Below the pieces are notes generated by a model, which did no database searches, was not told the DNA's origin, and saw nothing but the letters and a program-made list of their open reading frames with translations. A program made the translations under genes and the position numbers. Of a stretch of DNA of 64,000 nucleotides, positions 1-10,400 are shown piece after piece. Source of the stretch: Antedon mediterranea (taxonomy: Eukaryota; Echinodermata; Crinoidea; Comatulida; Antedonidae); NCBI RefSeq assembly GCF_964355755.1, contig NC_092678.1:9210922-9274921 (forward strand). The letters run 5' to 3'. Every line of letters begins with the position of its first letter. Position 1 is the first letter of the stretch.

Positions 1-237
1 TAAAATGGCAAAATCAATCAAAAGCCCAATGGCTGGCAGCCAATTTGACTATTTTTTTGCTTTAAATTACATTTTATCTGATAAATACATTTTATTTTGA
101 TCTGAAGTGAATAAAAATTATGTGTCATTAAAATGGCATATTCTACAAAAAATGTTGAAAAAAATATTTTTTTTAGGGGGACAATATATCTTTAAATATT
201 ATGTCAATCTTAGAACATGTAAGATTTGGTTTGGCTG

Positions 238-403
238 GTTGAGCGAGTGGCCGAGAATCATAATACGTAGCCAAGGGTTCAAGGGCACCCTCGCTCCATG
301 GTCGACTCGAACGAGTCTTCTCGGATAAGGACTATTAAACCGTAGGTCTAGTGTACACATCTAGCTGATGTGCCCTTTATAAGAACTTAGTACATCTTTC
401 AAG
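238..403 (+). repeat. tRNA-derived SINE (family A), 5' part
   Basis: The left end resembles a Leu/Ser-type tRNA head (GAGCGAGTGGCCGAG). A body follows with the phrase TCTTCTCGGATAAGGACTAT that also occurs in the longer copy at 6961-7265. The box B-like GGGTTCAAGGG lies at about 275. The 3' third of the family (GGTGTAGTAGTACA and after) is absent, so this copy is 3'-truncated. The family name is not known to me; the conserved central domain suggests one of the widespread invertebrate SINE superfamilies. Confidence 0.75.
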
Positions 404-2119
404 ATTTTGCAGAAAAAATCAATTAAAACTAGAAAAAAGCAAATGTAAACGAAATTGTGTTTAGTGTTCTGTTTCGTTTAACAACAATGCAAATCAAAGC
501 AATCGACGGTTTCACAACACACGGGCATATCTCACAAAAATTACGACGCTGTGCCCGAATTGGACTTATTTAAACAAAAATCTTATAGATCAGCGTTCCA
601 CAACCTTTTTGACTGCGACCCCGAATCTAAATCATGGAAATGTTCATGACTCTAAATCATATAGATAATGCAGTTAGGCATATAAAGATGAAAATATCGG
701 GGCCGCGAGACGTAGACATGAGGACCTTTTCTATTTTCGTATCTGGGTGTATAATTATGTTGATTGTTAGAAGATTGAAACCAGACCCCAACCGATTGAC
801 TCAGTTTAGGACCATTCGGCCAACAAGATTTTAACACGGACAATCAGACCACAAACCTGCCACAAACGATCAAGTACAGATAATCGGGCCTAAAACCTTG
901 TAAAGCCTGTTTAGGGCAATTGCTTTAGACTTTATTCACACAAAAAATCGAAAAAAGGTGTCAGTGTATGCGCAACATGCATATTTTCATCAACTGAATA
1001 AATTAATAATGAACTAGAAAGCCACTCCGAAAAAAAAAAATATATACATATAATTATTTGTGTGTGAATGCTGTTTGTGATTTAGGCTAATTTGATTACA
1101 AGCATGTATGCGAGTTTGGTGTAGTGGTTATGTAACAAGCCTTTCAATTAACAATAGCTTCAGCTGAACTAACAATAGAACAGCAACGCGAAAATCAAAC
1201 GAGTGAAATTGAAAAGAAATAGGTTTTTTAAACTAGTCCCAAAAAAAAATGTGCACATTAAATCAAATTATGTTTTAAAATTACAAATCACAAATTATAA
1301 CTCTTGCCTCTTGTACAAAAATTAAGTTTTTTGGACAAGTAGTTCTCAAGATTTTCAGTTAATTTTTACTTTAAGACTGCTCGCCGGATTTTGAAAAATT
1401 CTGTCCTATCTTTTAACACTAGCAGGTCTGAAAAGTATACTAAAAAGTGGTCCAGAATTGGGACCATGGTCCCAAAATTTAATGGAATGGTCCTTGACCA
1501 CATATCTATCTGAATATTTTGGTAAAGATCTTGTAATTACTTTTTGAGTAATCCTGCTAACAAACAAACAGACAAACGAACACACGCGATCGATTACATA
1601 TACCTCCTTGGCGGAGGTATAAATGCACAACTAATCAGAACTCAGGAATGTTCAATTCGCATGAATAATACTAGGTACTTGAACACAGGCTTTTACGTTC
1701 GGCCAACCATTATTTGTCTACGTCATAAAAGGGGATTCCCCACTTGCAGTTGACAACCAATTGTGCTCAGTCTTCCGTTTCCCATTATGTGTGTATAGTA
1801 GACCTACGCTAAAAGCACCAAAAGGGGACAGAAACTGTTAATTAAATCAAATCAGTTATAAGTGTGTATACGTGACCACATTTCGCGACCCGGTTTAAAT
1901 TTGTTTCGCAACCCACAACAATAGGTAGCAGAATGGCGTCATAGATGGCCACCTGTGTTAATAAATTTTCGGCGGAAAAAGTATGTTTAATTTGCTGATC
2001 CCTAGCGCGCTACATATGATTAGTGTCATTTAGATTTTGACTTGTTTTGATGTTGTGCTCGTTTATTTTAATGTTTTGTTATGATGTATTGTGTGGCTCT
2101 CAATTTTTGATGTTATTTT
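404..2119. other. No gene recognised; possible hAT-type end near 592
   Basis: Only short open frames are present, none with a recognisable domain. CAGCGTTCCACAACCTTTTT at about 592 resembles the start of many hAT terminal repeats, and GCGACCC-rich sequence at 1885-1915 resembles hAT subterminal sequence, but no matching inverted end was found. The stretch about 1990-2020 is similar to about 62480-62510 (CTAGCGCG followed by TTACATACGATTAG-like sequence), so part of it is dispersed repeat. Confidence 0.4.
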
Positions 2120-2124
2120 ATGCT

Positions 2125-2322
2125 TGTAATGTTACTTGTTTATTTAATAAAGATAGGTAGTAGTCGTGACTTGATTAGTGTTTCATTTATTACATCTCAA
2201 CCATCTTGGTTCTCCTACATCAAGTGATGCCATGAGGCATTGCTCACTCAACTGTACACTAACTATAGAGGGCTCACTCTATACTTACAATATCATAGCC
2301 TTAACTATATGCTATCATTACA
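2125..2322 (-). repeat. 3' LTR of the gypsy element
   Basis: This 198-bp direct repeat is base-for-base identical to 6475-6672. On the element's strand it begins TGTAATGATAGC and ends ATTACA. It follows the polypurine tract, which makes it the 3' LTR. The LTR is short, as is common in the Mag lineage. Confidence 0.95.
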
Positions 2323-2337
2323 TCTCCCTTTTTTTTT
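2323..2337 (-). other. Polypurine tract (plus-strand primer)
   Basis: On the element's strand the 15 bases directly before the 3' LTR are A9-GGG-AGA, an uninterrupted purine run. Position and composition fit the RNase H-resistant primer for second-strand synthesis. Confidence 0.85.
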
Positions 2338-2597
2338 AAATTATAAAGTTAATTACTGTTCATCTAAATCTACTAACTAACAACACTCTAACAATATCTT
2401 TTCCTTTGTTCACAAAACAAAAACTATTACATCTTTCTTCTCTTACATATATATCCTAACAATCTTTATTTACAAAACCTCAACAGGCAAAAGCTCTTTC
2501 CTAACATACATACAGTACATTACATATAATGCTGTTTATGTTGTGCTCAGAGGTAGACTATTCTGGCACACAATTTAGGGGTTATTCTGCCCTTAGT

Positions 2598-5500
2598 TCA
2601 CAAATCTAGTTTTATCAATTGTTTTCTGTTGCGTTTAGGGTAGCGACGTGTTTCTTGTGTGGTGTTTGGTTCTATTATATGTGATGTCTGTGAATCCTGC
2701 GAACTTGTTACTTTAATGATATCTCTGCGATTGCGTCTATAATATTTTCCATCGCTTTCAACTGTGTATGATCGTGGACTTTCTTGTCTCTCAACGATTG
2801 TTGCTGGTTTCCACTGACAATCTTTTCGCACATAAATTCTATCTCCAACTTTAAGTGTCTTTAGCGGTTTTGTTCCTTTGTCGTAATAGTTCTTTTGTTT
2901 TGCTTTGTTTTGTTTTAATTGTCTCATGTTGTTTGTTACTTTTGGTTTCAGCAGTTTCGTAGACGTTGGTAAATGTGTTTTTGTTCTACGGCCCATTAGC
3001 ATTTGTACTGGTGATGGTAATCCATCTCTAGGTGTATTGCGGTAACTTAATAGCGCTAAATATGGATCTTGTTTATCTTCTCTCGCTTTTTTGAGTATCA
3101 TTTTCGCGGTTTGAACTGCTTTTTCGGCTCTTCCATTTGCTTGCGGATAAAATGGGGATGCTGTTGTATGTTTAAAATCATACACTTTGCCAAAATTTTG
3201 AAATTCCATTGACGCAAATTGTGGTCCATTATCAGAAATTACTTCTTCTGGTATCCCATGTCTAGCAAATTGTTGCTTGCAAAATTTTATAACTGAGCTA
3301 GATTTCGTGCTTTTTAACATGTTTATTTCGAAATATCCTGAATAATAGTCTACGATTATTAGGTATTCCTCAGCTTCTAGTGTGAATAGGTCCATGCCCA
3401 CTTTCTGCCATGGTCTTGATGGTATTTGATGGGCTACCATTGGTTCTTTTTGGTTTTTCATTCGGTGTTTTAGGCATATTTCACATTTTCCTACTGTGTC
3501 TGTCACTTGGGCATTTATTCCTGGCCAGAAGATTAAATCTCGTGCAAGTTTCTTTGTTTTTTCAATACCTTGGTGACTAGCATGCAATTTACTCAACATC
3601 AGTTTACGTTGTGTCGCTGGTATGATTAATCTGTTATTTTTGAATAGCATATCTCCTTCTACTAAGATTTCATCTCTATAATCCCAATATGGTTTAACAT
3701 CTGGTTCTAGGATAGCTTTGTTCTCTGGCCATCCATTTATTACTACGTCCTTTAATTTACTTAAAGCTGTATCCTTTACTGTTTCATTCTTTATTTCTAC
3801 TAGTCTTTCTTTTGTCATTTGTAGGTTGTTAATCATGTAAAGCGGAATGCTAAACTGTTCTGTTTCTATATCTGGTAGATGATTTCTACTCAATGCATCT
3901 GCTATATACAACTCTTTGCCTCTCTTATAAACTAGTTCCAGCTTGTATTTCTGTAGCTTTAATAACATTTTCTGTAGTCTTGGTGGTGTTAGTGCTAGTG
4001 CTTTTTTCATTATCGATTCTAAGGGTTTATGGTCGCTTTCTACGATAAATTCTTTGCCATACAAATATTGATGGAAACGCTCACATCCAAAAACTACAGC
4101 TGCTAATTCTTTCTCTATCTGTGCATATCTTGTTTGAGGCTCTGTAAACGCTTTTGATGCAAACGCTATCGGATGTCCATCTTGCAATAATACTGCGCCT
4201 ATACCTGTGCTTGATGCGTCAACACTTACTGTCACCGGTTTCTCTACATCATAATATTGTAAAACTGGCGCCTCTGTTACTAAGCGCTGCAACTGTCCAA
4301 AACTAATATCATGTTCTGCTTGCCATTGCCACATAGTATTTTTCTCTAACAGTTGTCTTAATGGTTTGGTTACATTACTTAAATTTGGTATAAATTTACC
4401 AAGATAATTTATCATTCCAAGAAACTGTTGTAACTCTTTCTTATTATTAGGTTTGTGCATTTCTTGTACTGCTTTAACTTTTCTCTCATCTGTTTTTAAA
4501 CCTTCAGATGTTAATGTGTGACCAATGTATTTTACTTCATCTAATCCAAATTTACATTTTTCTGGGTTTAATTTTAAATTTCTTTCTTTTGCTCGATTGA
4601 GAACTTTCTCAAGTCGTTCGTCATGTTGTTTCTTATCTATACCCCATACTAAAATATCATCCATTATGACTTCTGTACCTTCCAAATCTTCAAACATTTG
4701 GGTCATTACTCTTTGAAAAATCTCAGGGGCTGACTTAATACCAAAAGGTAATCTAGTGTATCTATACCTTCCATTAGGACTATTAAACGTACACAACCTT
4801 GAACTATCCTCATCTAACTGTATTTGCCAATACCCACTACTGGCATCTAAAGTGCTGAACACTTTTGCATTAGGTAGTTTAGTTATTACTTCTTCTATCG
4901 TTTTCATTGGGTAATGCTGTCTTTCAAGAGCGTCGTTCAAATTTTTTGGATCTATACATATACGTACACTATCTTTATTTTTTTTTTTAACTACTACCAT
5001 ACTGCTCACCCATTGGGTAGGGTCATTTTGTTTCACTATTACCCCTTTACTTTCCATATTATTCAACTCCTTTAATACTTTCTTTCTTATTGGAATAGGT
5101 ACTGATCTTGGCGGATGAATTACCGGTTTTGCATCTTCTTTTACATGCAACTTTTGTACACCCCCAATACAACCTAAACCTTTAAATACATCGTATTTAG
5201 ATTTCAAATCATTGTAGTCACTATTAGTTTCTATTCTTTCTACTCTCTTCACCAAGTTTAGTCTTTCACAAGCCTGCAGTCCCAATACAGGATGAACTGC
5301 TTTATTCATGACTTGGAACTCTAATTCATAGTATTTATGTTTGTTTTCACAGAGTAGTGTTACTTTACCAACTGGTCTTATCTTTTCACCAGAGTATGTT
5401 ATAAGCCTTGCATTTGTTTTATTTACTGGAATCTTTAATTCTTGTACTATACTTTCTGTTATCACATTACACTGAGCTCCAGTATCAATTTTCAACTTTA

Positions 5501-6464
5501 CTACCTTATGTTTGCTATCACGGTTATAGATCTTTAAATTTACAGACCATTCTTTGGTGTTATCTTTATTCTCTAATGTATCCATTAGGAACTCTTCATC
5601 ACTATTTGTACTATCACTATCTATTTCTTCTAGTACTTCTATTTTTTTTTTCTTAGGCCTATATGGCTTTCTTTTATCTTTACTCCTACATTTTATAGCA
5701 AAATGATTATTTCTTCCACATGATTTACATTGTTTGCCATATGCTGGACAATTTTTATACTCATGAGTTTTACCACATTGCCTACAATCCCTTATAACAC
5801 CAGTTTTATTGTATGAACTACTAGCAGCACTACTACTAGCTTTTTTGTACTTATATTCTGTTTTAAGCTTATTTATTTCACTCTCTTCTATCACTTCACT
5901 GTTGCCCGTTTTTGATGCATCTTTCATTACACATCTTTGTTTGCGGCTAATCTCTGCAGCTTGGCATATTTCTACTGCTTTCTGTAGCGTTAAATCATTT
6001 TCACGAAGTAACCTCTCTCTTACAGTATCACTTCGAATTCCTACTACTATTCTGTCCTTTATTAAGCTATCATGTAAATTATCAAATTCACACGTTCTTG
6101 CTTTACTTCTTAAATCAGTTATGAATTGATCAAACCCTTCACCTTCCTTTTGTATTCTTGTATTAAACTTATGCCTTTCATACGTTATGTTCCTTTGGGG
6201 CTCAAAATGTGCTTTAAATTTCTGAAGAATTACCTCTACATCTTCAGCATCTTCGTCAGCTGTAAATACAAATGTGTTGAATATGTCTAGTGCCTCCTCG
6301 CCTATTACATGCAATAGTGTACTACACTTTACCTTTGCTGGCTTTCTATCTAGGCCACTAGCTGTAATGTACAACCCAAAACGTTGACTCCATTTTCTCC
6401 ATTCTTCTGCCATATTATTACTGACACTTACTTTCAAAGATTCTGGAGGTTTTAATCCATTCAT
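2598..6464 (-). CDS. Gag-Pol polyprotein of Ty3/gypsy element, single frame
   Basis: The frame encodes 1288 aa. Order by rough residue: a capsid-like region (1-180); two CCHC knuckles, CX2CX3HX4C and CX2CX4HX4C (about 227-260); an aspartic protease with DTG at about 327; reverse transcriptase (about 450-640) with LPFG and an MDD catalytic box at about 601; RNase H (SVDAS...) near 740; integrase with an HHCC zinc region, a DDE core (MDLF, SDNGPQF, NGRAEK) and a basic tail. The mix fits the K02A2.6/SURL-like Mag lineage. The ATG lies 11 bases inside the 5' LTR and its A overlaps the primer-binding site, so there is practically no leader. Gag and Pol are fused without a frameshift. It looks intact and potentially active. 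The opposite-strand open frames here are shadows. Confidence 0.95.
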   Translation of the reverse strand: MNGLKPPESLKVSVSNNMAEEWRKWSQRFGLYITASGLDRKPAKVKCSTLLHVIGEEALDIFNTFVFTADEDAEDVEVILQKFKAHFEPQRNITYERHKFNTRIQKEGEGFDQFITDLRSKARTCEFDNLHDSLIKDRIVVGIRSDTVRERLLRENDLTLQKAVEICQAAEISRKQRCVMKDASKTGNSEVIEESEINKLKTEYKYKKASSSAASSSYNKTGVIRDCRQCGKTHEYKNCPAYGKQCKSCGRNNHFAIKCRSKDKRKPYRPKKKKIEVLEEIDSDSTNSDEEFLMDTLENKDNTKEWSVNLKIYNRDSKHKVVKLKIDTGAQCNVITESIVQELKIPVNKTNARLITYSGEKIRPVGKVTLLCENKHKYYELEFQVMNKAVHPVLGLQACERLNLVKRVERIETNSDYNDLKSKYDVFKGLGCIGGVQKLHVKEDAKPVIHPPRSVPIPIRKKVLKELNNMESKGVIVKQNDPTQWVSSMVVVKKKNKDSVRICIDPKNLNDALERQHYPMKTIEEVITKLPNAKVFSTLDASSGYWQIQLDEDSSRLCTFNSPNGRYRYTRLPFGIKSAPEIFQRVMTQMFEDLEGTEVIMDDILVWGIDKKQHDERLEKVLNRAKERNLKLNPEKCKFGLDEVKYIGHTLTSEGLKTDERKVKAVQEMHKPNNKKELQQFLGMINYLGKFIPNLSNVTKPLRQLLEKNTMWQWQAEHDISFGQLQRLVTEAPVLQYYDVEKPVTVSVDASSTGIGAVLLQDGHPIAFASKAFTEPQTRYAQIEKELAAVVFGCERFHQYLYGKEFIVESDHKPLESIMKKALALTPPRLQKMLLKLQKYKLELVYKRGKELYIADALSRNHLPDIETEQFSIPLYMINNLQMTKERLVEIKNETVKDTALSKLKDVVINGWPENKAILEPDVKPYWDYRDEILVEGDMLFKNNRLIIPATQRKLMLSKLHASHQGIEKTKKLARDLIFWPGINAQVTDTVGKCEICLKHRMKNQKEPMVAHQIPSRPWQKVGMDLFTLEAEEYLIIVDYYSGYFEINMLKSTKSSSVIKFCKQQFARHGIPEEVISDNGPQFASMEFQNFGKVYDFKHTTASPFYPQANGRAEKAVQTAKMILKKAREDKQDPYLALLSYRNTPRDGLPSPVQMLMGRRTKTHLPTSTKLLKPKVTNNMRQLKQNKAKQKNYYDKGTKPLKTLKVGDRIYVRKDCQWKPATIVERQESPRSYTVESDGKYYRRNRRDIIKVTSSQDSQTSHIIEPNTTQETRRYPKRNRKQLIKLDL

Positions 6465-6474
6465 TCTGACACCA
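6464..6474 (-). other. Primer-binding site, tRNA-Leu type
   Basis: On the element's strand TGGTGTCAGAA follows the 5' LTR immediately. It is the complement of the TTCTGACACCA 3' end known from animal tRNA-Leu. The start codon of gag-pol begins at its last base. Confidence 0.85.
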
Positions 6475-6672
6475 TGTAATGTTACTTGTTTATTTAATAA
6501 AGATAGGTAGTAGTCGTGACTTGATTAGTGTTTCATTTATTACATCTCAACCATCTTGGTTCTCCTACATCAAGTGATGCCATGAGGCATTGCTCACTCA
6601 ACTGTACACTAACTATAGAGGGCTCACTCTATACTTACAATATCATAGCCTTAACTATATGCTATCATTACA
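6475..6672 (-). repeat. 5' LTR of the gypsy element
   Basis: This copy is identical to the 3' LTR. It should carry the promoter and the start of the genomic transcript. No clear TATA box could be assigned with confidence. Confidence 0.95.
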
Positions 6673-6960
6673 ATGCTATCTTTTTAAAACATTTTAAATA
6701 TTTTAAGTACCTTTTAATAATGTAAAAATTGTCACAATTCAGTTTTTCTGTGAAGATGATTTTTAAAAATATACCATTATGAATGAATGAATGAATTTCT
6801 GGCCTACTAGTGGTTCCATATAATTAATTTGATGTGCGAGAATATCATTTCCATCTAGAGGTGGGTGAAGGGTCACTCAATCTCTCATTCTGGTAAAACA
6901 AACAAACAAATCCTAGATTCGCCCTTGGGTTACCCTGGTGTAATAATACACACACAGTGA

Positions 6961-7265
6961 GAGTGAGTGAGTGGCCGAGCGGTTAAGACAGCGGAACCGT
7001 AATCACGTAGCCATAACATCGGCAGGGGTTCGAGGCTCACTCACTCCATGGTTCTGTTGGTAGAACGAGTCTTCTCGGATAAGGACTATAAACCGTAGGT
7101 CCAGTGTACACAACTTGCTCGTGTGCACTTTAAAGAACCTAGTACATCTTTCGAGACGAGTAGGGGGTTACCCCGGTGTAGTAGTACATCACAGGCACTG
7201 ATCACCAACTGGGCCCTCTGGGAGATCAGTCTTTGACTGAAGAGGTCACCCAGTATAAAGATAAA
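6961..7265 (+). repeat. tRNA-derived SINE (family A), near full length
   Basis: The head GAGTGAGTGGCCGAGCGGTT contains a good box A (TGGCCGAGCGG). Box B GGGTTCGAGGC lies near 7025. The body carries the TCTTCTCGGATAAGGACTAT core, then a 3' domain with GGTGTAGTAGTACATCAC and CCCAGTATAAAG, followed by an (AAAC)n-type tail. Pieces of the same 3' domain lie on both sides (about 6927-6955 and 7280-7325), so several copies inserted here. A 3' fragment also sits at 44417-44505. Confidence 0.85.
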
Positions 7266-7460
7266 ACAAACAAACAAAACAAAACACAGCCACTGACACA
7301 CAGAGGCTACCCAGTATAAAGAATAAAATAAAATGGTTGAGGCAGTTCCTGTTAATAAGGACTTTATTCGGTAGTTAATCTAATCAGGTCCCATGGTTTA
7401 GTTTGATTGAAAAAAGACCTGCTGCTAATGAGGATTTGGAAAGAATGGAATTTAACTTAC

Positions 7461-10400
7461 CATATTACTAAAAGTGTAACCTTTATCAGTAGGATAAGCT
7501 TGTGTCCACACATCAATGTAAGTTTCATCAATCTCCACTTGGTTGCGACGACCATGTTGGTGGAAGGTAGAGCATTTGTTTGTGATGGAAAACTTACCTG
7601 CTTTTAGGGCAAGTACCGGCCATTCGTAGTTAGTGTAGGTGTTGAAATCCCCTAATATTATTGAACAACTGGTTGAGTGTTCTAGAGAATTTATATAAAA
7701 ATATATTAGTATACTATTATTCAACTAGATTTGAACTCTTCACTTTGACGAGTTAGTTATCCGCACGACAAACGCCACGTGCACGTTATACGTTGGAATG
7801 TTGCACACAGAAAAAAGATTATGGCATTATGACCTGAACTGAAGAACATGATATGTTGTTAGTGCTGAATTCTGTCTATTTTGTATCATATAGTATATTT
7901 AGCATAATCAACGTATAATCTGTATACATATTAGTATTACATACAGTGTAGAATAGGTGAAATTACGGGACACGCCATTTATTTATATTTTTAACATGGC
8001 GACGGTATCAAAATGAAACACTCAAGATAGCAATTTGGGAAGGAAATTATCTCAGGAACAACATATTAACATGTAGACAAAATTTGAATACGTAAAATAT
8101 AGATGCGCGCTCGTTTAAATGTGATGAACTATTACGCAAAAGGTGAAAATATGATGTTTTTTATTCAACTGGCCATATGATGATGTCACAATATCTGATT
8201 GGCAAAATGTTCACATGAATTCGTATACAATCAAATAGCTTCCAGAAAACGTTTTAATCATGATTTTAACTTTTTATTCTGATGAGCTATAAAAGATTGA
8301 AATTTACTGTAAAGATGAAAATAAGGGACCCACGTTATTTATATTTTTAGACATGATGACGTCATAAAAATTAAAATATTTTTAACTCATGCAAAAGATA
8401 GTTGATTGACCTAGACAATATCAAAATCGGGGTGAAAATGGAAAAAGAATAAGAAGAGATGCGCTCTATTAAATGTGATGAGCTATGACGAAAGACACAA
8501 AAATTCTATATTTTATATTCACGTGGCCATACGATGATGTCACAATGTCCGGTTAGCCATATTAATGCATGATCCGATATCTACAACTCATCAACTTCCA
8601 GAATATGTAATAAAATTAACTTTCATAGTTTAGTTTAGAAATTATGACTGTTTAAAAAATGGCATAATTTTGACGTTTATTTTTTTTTATCAAAAACGAG
8701 CGCAAATTGGCCAATTCTATGTGCTCGTATGACATAATTTTAAGTCGAAATTGTTTAAAAGTCGGTAAAATTACTAGAAAAGGCTGGAAAAAATCACTCG
8801 AAAAAATGGTAAAAATTTGCGAGCGCGTGGGAATTTTTGACATGCTCAAAATGACATGAAACGCGTAGAAAGTTGATTAGAAATTGTTTTTTCGCATTTC
8901 TAAATTTTAAATGCGCGCACGTGTAAAACACAAAATTTTTTTCCACAGAATATAAATTAAACTTTAGCAAAGTTTAAATTTAAAATGTTATTTGGTTTTT
9001 GACCTAAATACGCGAAATTCATAAAATTGCGCGTAAGTCATGTTGCGCAATTGTAAACAAGCTCAAAATGTTCGCTGCACAACTTCATATGAATGACGAT
9101 ATGTTGAGAAAGTTACAAAATGTTATGTTTGCAAGTTTTACAGATACGCGTGACACAAAAATTACAGAAAAAAGATGATGATGATGATGATTTCGTACAA
9201 TCACAAGGAGTTCCTGCAACTTCATTGCGGATAACTAATTATGTATTATGGTATTTCCCCCCCCCCCTCCAAAAAACCCCCAAAATTTAAAGATAAAAAA
9301 ACACACTTTCAGTCTTCTGGTGGTCTGGCTTTTAAAATTAAACATTTTGGTTATGGTTTAATTTTGGTTTGAGAACAATTTTACAATTTTGAAATAGTCA
9401 AAATGGCCTACACTGTAAAGATATTGATTTTGCGCATATTTAATTTTCGAATGCGTGTGCGCACATAAACACTTTCTGTAAGATAAAAATGACTTATTCT
9501 TTTATTTTCTTAATTTCGGATAGAACATCCATACACAAATCATACAAAGGCCTAAATGCTTCCGAAGTTTTATAGAAACCCTCAGCACAAAAATGGTGGA
9601 AAGGCCCATTTACACTAGGGTGATGATTGACGATAAAGATAAATATGCATTTTTCATAACTAAAACAGAAGAATTTTAAAAAGTTTTCATCCTAGAACTA
9701 TTGGATTATCATCTATGCTACCTTTGATGAAAATAATATTTCCACACGTTCAATCAAATGACGTCATGATTAGTAAGAGCAATATTACCATTACAATACA
9801 ACGATTTTATTGTTTTTATTGATCATATCATTTCATTGGATTTTCACAAATATTATTTTTATCAAATACAGCATACATGATTATCCTAGGGGCGGATGCA
9901 GGGGGGTTGCCCCACTTGCCTGGGCAACACCCTTAATTTCATGCTAAATGTTTTTTCCAGTCACTAAAATAAAATTTAGATCCCATTTTATCATATACAG
10001 GTATAATAACCATTAACGTCATAGAAGTCCAGTTTTGGAAGAGCCTATAAATTATGTAAATTGACAGACTACAGCGTAAAATTAACCAGCATTACAATAC
10101 CGCGCACAATTTACCGCCGGCTGTCTTTTGCGTATTTTTGTGTGTGGATATATTTCTGAACAAACTCAGAATGAATTTGCTTGTGTGTGTCGTGAGAAGG
10201 TATGAAACACACTGTGTTCAAGGAAAACCCCGTCATATGGGTCTTTGATTTGTCCATAATTATTGCATTTTTCCTGAGATTCCCCATAATTTAAGTATTT
10301 CCGTAGTACCCTATTTATCTTCATCTTATGTCTGTAATATTGGGACAAATTTTCGTAGAAATTACGAACATTCCTAACTTTGAAATAAAAGTGTTTATTT

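Larger units (their letters stand above)
2120..6677 (-). mobile_element. Complete Ty3/gypsy LTR retrotransposon (Mag/SURL-like)
   Basis: Two identical 198-bp LTRs (2125-2322 and 6475-6672) start TGTAAT and end ATTACA. They are flanked by the 5-bp duplication ATGCT at 2120-2124 and 6673-6677. Transcription runs leftward. A primer-binding site matching the 3' end of tRNA-Leu touches the 5' LTR, one gag-pol frame of 1288 codons follows, and a polypurine tract abuts the 3' LTR. No env-like frame is visible. Identical LTRs plus an unbroken frame point to a recent insertion. It lies downstream (in the EEP sense) of EEP exon 4, so it probably sits in an intron of that gene. Confidence 0.96.

Noticed and set aside
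1110-1145. tRNA-Val-like GGTGTAGTGGTTATG
   Set aside because: Only the D-arm region matches; no anticodon or T-arm follows.
4525-6129. Plus-strand open frames inside the gypsy element
   Set aside because: They are antisense shadows of the long gag-pol frame, with no domain or codon signal of their own.
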